Assembly (NCBI GenBank): GCA_017623675.1
Contig: JAGAOO010000030.1
Span: forward strand, 1 to 64,000
DNA length: 64,000 nucleotides
Direction of reading: 5' to 3'
DNA from: Lachnospiraceae bacterium
GTDB lineage: Bacteria > Bacillota > Clostridia > Lachnospirales > Lachnospiraceae
The position numbers and the translations under genes are program-made. The notes beneath the pieces were generated by a model that saw nothing but the letters and a program-made list of their open reading frames with translations, did no database searches and was not told where the DNA came from. Shown here in pieces: positions 58,728-64,000 of this stretch. Numbering within the stretch: the stretch's first letter is position 1; the number at the start of each line of letters is the position of its first letter.

Positions 58728-59939
58728 ATGGAATTCGAATTTTCAACCATAGAACACGCACTTGATGAACTGCGTGCCGGAAAGATTATTCTCTGTACCG
58801 ATGACCCGGACCGAGAAAATGAAGGCGACTTTATCTGTGCAGCAGAATTTGCCACCGGCGAAAACATCAACTTTATGGCAGTTCATGGGAAAGGCTTAAT
58901 CTGTATGCCAATGTCAAAGGAACTGGCAGACAAACTGAATGTACCACAGATGGTTTCTGAAAATACGGACAATCACTGTACCGCATTTACCGTCAGCATC
59001 GATCATGTAGATACTACAACCGGTATCTCTGCTTATGAGCGCTCCATTACTGCAATGAAAGCAGTTGCCGATGATGCCAAGCCAAATGATTTCCGCCGTC
59101 CGGGACATATGTTCCCTCTGGTAGCCAGAACCGGAGGCGTTCTGGTTCGTAACGGTCACACGGAAGCAACGGTAGATTTAATGCGTCTGGCTGGCCTTAA
59201 ACCTTGTGGTCTTTGCTGTGAAATCATGGCAGAGGACGGACACATGATGCGGACACCGGAATTAATTGAAATTGCAAAAGAATATAATATTGCATTTATT
59301 ACCATTAAAGACTTACAGGATTACTGCCGTCTTCATGAAAAGCATGTCAGCCGGGAAGCCGAGGTTAACCTGCCAACCGAATATGGAACCTTCAAGGCAT
59401 ATGGCTATGTCAGTGACATTACCGGCGAGCATCACATTGCTTTGGTCAAAGGTGACATCGGAGATGGCATGGATGTGCTCTGTCGTGTTCATTCCGAATG
59501 TTTAACCGGAGATGTCTTTGGTTCCCTTCGCTGTGACTGTGGGCAGCAGCTGGCAAATGCCCTGTGTCAGATTGAAAAAGAGGGTCGGGGTGTTCTTCTG
59601 TATATGCGGCAGGAGGGCCGGGGCATTGGATTAATCAATAAATTAAAAGCCTATGAACTTCAGGAAAGAGGTCGGGATACCGTAGAAGCCAACTTAGACT
59701 TAGGCTTTGCTCCGGACCTGCGGGAATACTGGGTAGGTGCCCAGATTCTTCGGGACTTGGGAATCAAGGAACTGCGTCTGCTAACCAACAATCCAAGTAA
59801 GATATATGGACTGGACGGTTATGGCTTAAAGATTAAAGAGCGTGTGCCGATTGAAGTACCGGTGCAGAAATATGATGCATTTTATATGAAGACGAAGGAA
59901 GAAAAAATGGGACACATCTTTACACACTTAAATAAATAA
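58728..59939 (+). CDS. ribBA: RibBA: DHBP synthase / GTP cyclohydrolase II
   Basis: 403 residues: RibB half ([27 protein letters not shown]) and RibA half with zinc Cys set ([18 protein letters not shown]) and RQEGRGIGL. It supplies both precursors of riboflavin. Confidence 0.96.
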   Translation: MEFEFSTIEHALDELRAGKIILCTDDPDRENEGDFICAAEFATGENINFMAVHGKGLICMPMSKELADKLNVPQMVSENTDNHCTAFTVSIDHVDTTTGISAYERSITAMKAVADDAKPNDFRRPGHMFPLVARTGGVLVRNGHTEATVDLMRLAGLKPCGLCCEIMAEDGHMMRTPELIEIAKEYNIAFITIKDLQDYCRLHEKHVSREAEVNLPTEYGTFKAYGYVSDITGEHHIALVKGDIGDGMDVLCRVHSECLTGDVFGSLRCDCGQQLANALCQIEKEGRGVLLYMRQEGRGIGLINKLKAYELQERGRDTVEANLDLGFAPDLREYWVGAQILRDLGIKELRLLTNNPSKIYGLDGYGLKIKERVPIEVPVQKYDAFYMKTKEEKMGHIFTHLNK

Positions 59940-59952
59940 GGAGGATTAAATT

Positions 59953-60414
59953 ATGAACACATTAGAAGGAAAATTAGTTGCACAGGACATGAAGGTAGGA
60001 ATCGTTGCATCTCGTTTCAACGAATTCATTACCAGCAAGTTATTAGGCGGTGCCATTGACGGTTTGGTTCGTCATGGTGTAAAGGAAGAAGACATTACCA
60101 CTGCCTGGGTTCCGGGTGCCTTTGAGATTCCATTAATTGCAGGAAAGATGGCAAAGTCCGGCAAGTATGATGCTGTCATCTGCGTAGGTGCTGTGATTCG
60201 TGGAGCTACCAGTCATTATGATTATGTATGTAACGAGGTATCTAAGGGAATTGCACAGGTTTCTCTGCAATCAGAAGTTCCGGTATTGTTCGGTGTTGTA
60301 ACCACAGATAGCATCGAACAGGCAATTGAGCGTGCCGGTACCAAAGCCGGAAATAAGGGTTATGACTGTGCTTTGTCTGCTATTGAAATGGTGAACTTAA
60401 TTAAACAGATTTAA
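59953..60414 (+). CDS. ribH: Lumazine synthase RibH
   Basis: 153 residues: [33 protein letters not shown] (catalytic His) and [17 protein letters not shown]. Forms the icosahedral or pentameric lumazine synthase. Last gene of the operon. Confidence 0.96.
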   Translation: MNTLEGKLVAQDMKVGIVASRFNEFITSKLLGGAIDGLVRHGVKEEDITTAWVPGAFEIPLIAGKMAKSGKYDAVICVGAVIRGATSHYDYVCNEVSKGIAQVSLQSEVPVLFGVVTTDSIEQAIERAGTKAGNKGYDCALSAIEMVNLIKQI

Positions 60415-60421
60415 AAATCGA

Positions 60422-60447
60422 GGTGCCACTCTAACCAGAGTGGCACC
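60422..60447 (+). terminator. Terminator of the riboflavin operon
   Basis: GGTGCCACTCT/AGAGTGGCACC hairpin right after ribH. The following T-run is weak. Confidence 0.6.
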
Positions 60448-60584
60448 CTTCAAAATGTAGACAAAACTATATATTAAATTTATATCAATATTATGGTTTA
60501 TCGACATCTCAATAAATAGGAATTTACCAAATCGACAAATTACCATTTGTCAAACTCAAAATGACAATTCTATCTGTAACATTC

Positions 60585-61004
60585 TTATTTCTCCAACTCA
60601 GAAGTACAATGTGGACATCTGGTTGCATCAATAGCAATCTCGCTCTTGCAGTATGGACATTTCTTTGTGGTTGGTTTCTCTTCTTTTTTCTTCTTGAACT
60701 TATCACCAACACCGTTAATCACCTTAATCATACAGAAAATTACGAATGCCGTAATCAGAAAGTTAATAACTGCTGTAATGAAATTACCATATGTCAGTAC
60801 AGGTGCCAAATCTCCTGTACCAAGCTTTACAGTCAGATTCGAAAAATCTATTCCTCCAAAAATTGCAAGAATCGGTGTAATAATATCTGCATTTAAAGAA
60901 TTTACAATCGAAGTAAATGCACCACCGATGATAACACCCACTGCCAAATCTAAGGCATTGCCTTTCATAATAAACTTCTTAAATTCTTCCAAAAACTTTT
61001 TCAT
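60585..61004 (-). CDS. mscL: Large-conductance mechanosensitive channel with C-terminal zinc ribbon
   Basis: 139 residues: MscL core (FIMKGNALDLAVGVIIGGAF, pore helix; GIDFSNL; second helix AVINFLITAFVIF) and a C-terminal zinc ribbon (CPYCKSEIAIDATRCPHC) replacing the usual helical bundle end. It releases solutes on osmotic down-shock. Confidence 0.92.
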   Translation of the reverse strand: MKKFLEEFKKFIMKGNALDLAVGVIIGGAFTSIVNSLNADIITPILAIFGGIDFSNLTVKLGTGDLAPVLTYGNFITAVINFLITAFVIFCMIKVINGVGDKFKKKKEEKPTTKKCPYCKSEIAIDATRCPHCTSELEK

Positions 61005-61125
61005 TGGTGAATCCTTCCTTTCTCTTTCTAATGTTTCATTTTCATGTTTCTTTTTCATGTTTCATTTATATATTCCATTTATAAAAATTTATCATAGAAT
61101 ACCATACATGATAGCACTCCTTTTT

Positions 61126-61992
61126 TCAAGCACAAAGTAACAATAATGTTCCGGCTACGATTCCGACTAAGCCGATACCGGATTTTAAGTTCAGTTTTTC
61201 TTTAAACACCAGCCATGAGAAAAGTATGGTAATCAATATGCTTAATTTATCAATAGGCACAACTACACTGGCAGGACCTGTTTGCAATGCACGATAATAG
61301 CAAAGCCACGAAGCACCGGTTGCCAAACCTGACAACAGTAGAAATATCCAGTTTCTTTTATCCAAATCCCGAATGGTACTCTGTGTTTTTGTGACAAATA
61401 CTACCACCCATGCCATAACCAATACCACAATTGTGCGAATGGCAGTTCCCAGAGTGGAATCTATATTTTCCATGCCAACTTTTCCAAGAATAGAAGTCAG
61501 ACTGGCAAATACAGCAGAAGCAATGGCATAGAAAAACCAACTTTTTGAAGTTATTCCTTCTTTTACAATCGTTTCTTTCTTCTCTATCATCAGATAGGTT
61601 CCAATACCAATGAACAGCATGGAAATAATCTTTATTATGGTTATCTCTTCATGTAAAAACAACATTGCCAGCAACATGGTAAGAATCGTACTGGATTTAT
61701 CAATGGGGGTTACTTTATTCACATCCCCCAGTTGCAATGCCCGAAAGTAACACAGCCATGAAGCACCGGTTGCCAGACCGGAAAGTATCAAGAACAGGAA
61801 TGTCCGCCCGTCAATAGTTCCGATTGTACTTTGCGTACCTTTTATAAATACCAGCAGCCAGGAAAACAATAGCACTACAATGGTTCGAAGTGCAGTTGCT
61901 ACATTTGAATTCACATTCTTCATCCCACACTTTGCCAGAATGGATGTTATACCTGCAAAAAGTGCGGAACCAAATGCACATATGATCCACAT
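61126..61992 (-). CDS. EamA/DMT-family transporter
   Basis: 288 residues, ten helices in two repeated halves; the phrase SGLATGASWLCYFRALQLGD recurs as SGLATGASWLCYYRALQTGP. Drug/metabolite transporter superfamily; substrate unknown. ATG 61992 follows GAAGGGG. Confidence 0.88.
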   Translation of the reverse strand: MWIICAFGSALFAGITSILAKCGMKNVNSNVATALRTIVVLLFSWLLVFIKGTQSTIGTIDGRTFLFLILSGLATGASWLCYFRALQLGDVNKVTPIDKSSTILTMLLAMLFLHEEITIIKIISMLFIGIGTYLMIEKKETIVKEGITSKSWFFYAIASAVFASLTSILGKVGMENIDSTLGTAIRTIVVLVMAWVVVFVTKTQSTIRDLDKRNWIFLLLSGLATGASWLCYYRALQTGPASVVVPIDKLSILITILFSWLVFKEKLNLKSGIGLVGIVAGTLLLLCA

Positions 61993-62186
61993 ATGAACCC
62001 CTTCTTTCAAATTTCACCAATTTTTCATATAAATCCCTTAAAAAACATCCTCTATATGTCGATATTAGTAAAACCAATAGTAAAATACAACATTATATTA
62101 TAATTTTTGTTAAAGATTTACAATGAAAAATGAGATAAAAAGTATTATATTATAGAAAGCAAAAGTTTTAGGTCGAGGTTGGAAGT

Positions 62187-62573
62187 ATGCAGAAGTATTA
62201 TAAATATCAATATCGGTTTAATGCTTCACACAGCTTTGATTATATAAAGGAGCATGAGCATCAGCATACATTTACTATTACTCTCTATGTGAGCAAAGTA
62301 AACCAATCAGAACAGATTATGTTCTTTGACTTTGATAAGGTGGTAAATGAATACCTGAAACAATATGAGTATTCTGTATTAAATGAAGTACCGGTATTTG
62401 CTCATTTAGTACCCAACATTGAGAATATGGGAAATGTCTTTTATGACGACCTGAAATTCCTTCTTAAAAAGCTGGATATTAACCTTTACCAGTTGGATAT
62501 TTCAGAGAACCCGTTAAGCACTTATCAGATATCCAGTCGCATTCATTTGCCGACTGCATATCACGATTCATAA
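62187..62573 (+). CDS. 6-pyruvoyl-tetrahydropterin-synthase-related protein of the XrtG locus
   Basis: 128 residues with the PTPS fold. RFNASHSF, HEHQHTF and later Glu (DISENPLSTY) keep much of the zinc/substrate set of QueD/PTPS. This short version is known to accompany Firmicutes XrtG loci (TIGR03112 type). Its role there is unproven. Confidence 0.75.
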   Translation: MQKYYKYQYRFNASHSFDYIKEHEHQHTFTITLYVSKVNQSEQIMFFDFDKVVNEYLKQYEYSVLNEVPVFAHLVPNIENMGNVFYDDLKFLLKKLDINLYQLDISENPLSTYQISSRIHLPTAYHDS

Positions 62574-62638
62574 ACACAAAGAAACCAACCGTTTTGATGT
62601 GTATTTTGTAACCATGTGAAAACAAAGGAGTGATTGTT

Positions 62639-63415
62639 ATGAAGCATCAAAAAAGAAATACCTTAATTTCATATTTTCTTGGTTTTGTATCAATGATAAG
62701 CATCTTGTCCCCATCCATACCTGTATCAGCGGCAGAGCGGACTTCCCCGGTCAATGGTGAAGCCTCCATGCTGGAGCTTTCCTCTGATATCCAAATAGAT
62801 GGATACTATGATGACTGGAATTCCTACCCTGTTACGAATCTTACATATACCTCCAATAATGCGGAGAGTATTCATAAAGGACAGATTTATACGGACGGAG
62901 AAATGATTTATGTACACTTTGCTATGAATGATTTGTATACCAATCAAATCCAGATGCAACAGATGTCAATTACCATTAATGGGGAATCCCATGCCATTGG
63001 TCTGTATCCTGTTTTTGCAGATGGAAGCATAGATTGGAACTTCTTCAATAATGAAATGCATTCTCTTTCCGAGGGAAGCCACTTTAATTTCGGTATTATT
63101 GTTGACTACACAAAATACTGCTCCAGTCAGGGCGTAATTACCATTTATGACTCCACTCACCAAAGCACTACAAAGGGTGATGAGGTAGAATTCGCATTTA
63201 GTGTAGCGGATTTTGCCCGGGTAACCGGTATGAATCTTTCTCAGGTAAGCTCCGTCACCATTGTGAATCCTAATATTGGACCTCAAGGCTTATCCTGGAT
63301 GGGTACTTCCACCGGACCTTGGCTTGGTGTCTTTGCTGCATTTTTATTGTGTGGTGCCGGTCTTTATTCCTATAAGAAAAAGAAGGGTAAGACAGTATGT
63401 TTAACTGGATTATAA
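62639..63415 (+). CDS. Secreted protein with Firmicu-CTERM-type sorting tail (XrtG substrate candidate)
   Basis: 258 residues: signal peptide (to about 34, AAERTSP), an extracellular beta domain, and a C-terminal signal (STGPWLGVFAAFLLCGAGL then YSYKKKKGK): short motif, membrane helix, basic cluster. ATG 62639 follows AGGAG. It overlaps xrtG by 19 bases, so it is likely the exosortase's own client. Confidence 0.78.
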   Translation: MKHQKRNTLISYFLGFVSMISILSPSIPVSAAERTSPVNGEASMLELSSDIQIDGYYDDWNSYPVTNLTYTSNNAESIHKGQIYTDGEMIYVHFAMNDLYTNQIQMQQMSITINGESHAIGLYPVFADGSIDWNFFNNEMHSLSEGSHFNFGIIVDYTKYCSSQGVITIYDSTHQSTTKGDEVEFAFSVADFARVTGMNLSQVSSVTIVNPNIGPQGLSWMGTSTGPWLGVFAAFLLCGAGLYSYKKKKGKTVCLTGL

Positions 63416-63993
63416 TTGTGGCAATTGCCATTTGGGTGTATGCCATTACAGTATTAAAACGGGCTAAATTGGATTTCTGGTACTTCACTCTTGGAAGTGC
63501 CGGATTATTTACGGCTGCAATTATTACATTGCAGCCGATTCTTCTTATGCCTATGCAGAATGCTATAGCCGCCGTGTCCGGTCTTTTGGGAGAATTAACC
63601 GGAACGTATTCTTCTTATTTTGAAAAAGGACTATTATTCATCTCTCATGGAGCTACCAACTTGTCCTTATATATTGATTTCGAATGTTCCGGCATCATCG
63701 AAACCTTTGCTTTTCTTGCCTTATTATGGTTTTTCCCTGCCTATCAGTATTATGAAAAAATTGCAGTCAGCATTATTGGCATAATCAGCATATTTATGGC
63801 AAATGTTCTCCGCATATTCATTATTTGTCAAATGATATACTGGGGTGGCGAGAATATGTATTTTCTTGCTCATTCCATTGTTGGCAGACTGGTATTCTAT
63901 GCTTGTACCATAGCCTTGTATTTCTATGTATTCACCAAGGCACAGGTTGTCCGACAGAAAGTAGGTGCATTCCGCTATGACAGTCATTCGTGA
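63397..63993 (+). CDS. xrtG: Exosortase family protein XrtG
   Basis: 198 residues with about six membrane helices. Proposed catalytic triad: Cys97 (DFECSGIIE), Arg139 (ANVLRIF), His159 (FLAHSIVGR), as in exosortases and archaeosortases. It should cut and transfer proteins bearing the Firmicu-CTERM tail. Confidence 0.85.
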   Translation: MFNWIIIVAIAIWVYAITVLKRAKLDFWYFTLGSAGLFTAAIITLQPILLMPMQNAIAAVSGLLGELTGTYSSYFEKGLLFISHGATNLSLYIDFECSGIIETFAFLALLWFFPAYQYYEKIAVSIIGIISIFMANVLRIFIICQMIYWGGENMYFLAHSIVGRLVFYACTIALYFYVFTKAQVVRQKVGAFRYDSHS

Positions 63994-64000
63994 TTTACTC
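63977..64000 (+). CDS. Start of the next gene of the XrtG locus (glycosyltransferase expected)
   Basis: ATG 63977 opens a frame MTVIRDLL that overlaps the xrtG stop by 17 bases and runs off the window. XrtG loci usually carry a dedicated family-2 glycosyltransferase (TIGR03111 type) next; identity is a guess. Confidence 0.4.

Overview
The window looks like chromosome of a low-GC, Gram-positive, anaerobic gut Firmicute, most likely Lachnospiraceae/Clostridia. The evidence is AT-rich DNA with strong AGGAGG ribosome binding sites and canonical TTGACA-N17-TATAAT promoters, lipoproteins and thioester/Cna-type surface proteins, an ECF transporter, a VanG/VanT pair, a spore-coat-type manganese catalase and a Firmicutes-type exosortase (XrtG). 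No rRNA, tRNA, CRISPR or IS transposase was seen. Species cannot be decided from the sequence alone.

1-~15.35 kb is one end of an integrated plasmid-like mobile element; its other end lies left of the window. It carries ParA/ParB, a ribbon-helix-helix regulator with five operator repeats, an orphan Dam methylase, RadC, Fic/DinJ, two small type I toxin loci (holin-like and Fst-like), phage-type repressors, a GC-rich structured region and a large serine recombinase. The recombinase ends next to the 3' half of a manganese catalase gene, so integration split that gene. Eight copies of a 15-bp palindrome (TGTTCACSGTGAACA, parS-like) are scattered over this element, several inside genes, and none was found outside it. 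The element also carries a lipoprotein plus thioester-adhesin module.

15.35-32 kb is an accessory region: an HD protein, a Zn/Cd efflux ATPase with separate HMA protein and ArsR repressor, a PBECR4-type nuclease with a structured leader, an AAA/DUF4143 ATPase, a second lipoprotein plus thioester-adhesin module whose ORF is bounded by a 19-bp inverted repeat, a PIN-type nuclease operon with a LexA-like box in its promoter, and an Rpn nuclease. Three unrelated genes here (UPF0175, JAB, Rpn) share the same switch-like 5' leader RNA; the first two are frameshifted.

32-64 kb is mostly housekeeping and metabolic. It has a HAD phosphatase, a FliB-like methylase and a CDF exporter. A cobalamin-riboswitch operon follows, with two secreted halves of a transcobalamin-like binder and an ECF transporter whose two ATPases and S-component are fused. 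Next come a large hybrid sensor kinase, MetY, VanT and VanG homologues, and a Tet(M)-like GTPase fused to a YacP/Rae1-like NYN nuclease. The PTS general proteins HPr and enzyme I follow, with an intrinsic terminator in the ptsH leader. Then come an FMN-riboswitch riboflavin operon with an extra alpha/beta hydrolase, MscL with a zinc ribbon, an EamA transporter, and the XrtG exosortase locus, which runs off the right edge.
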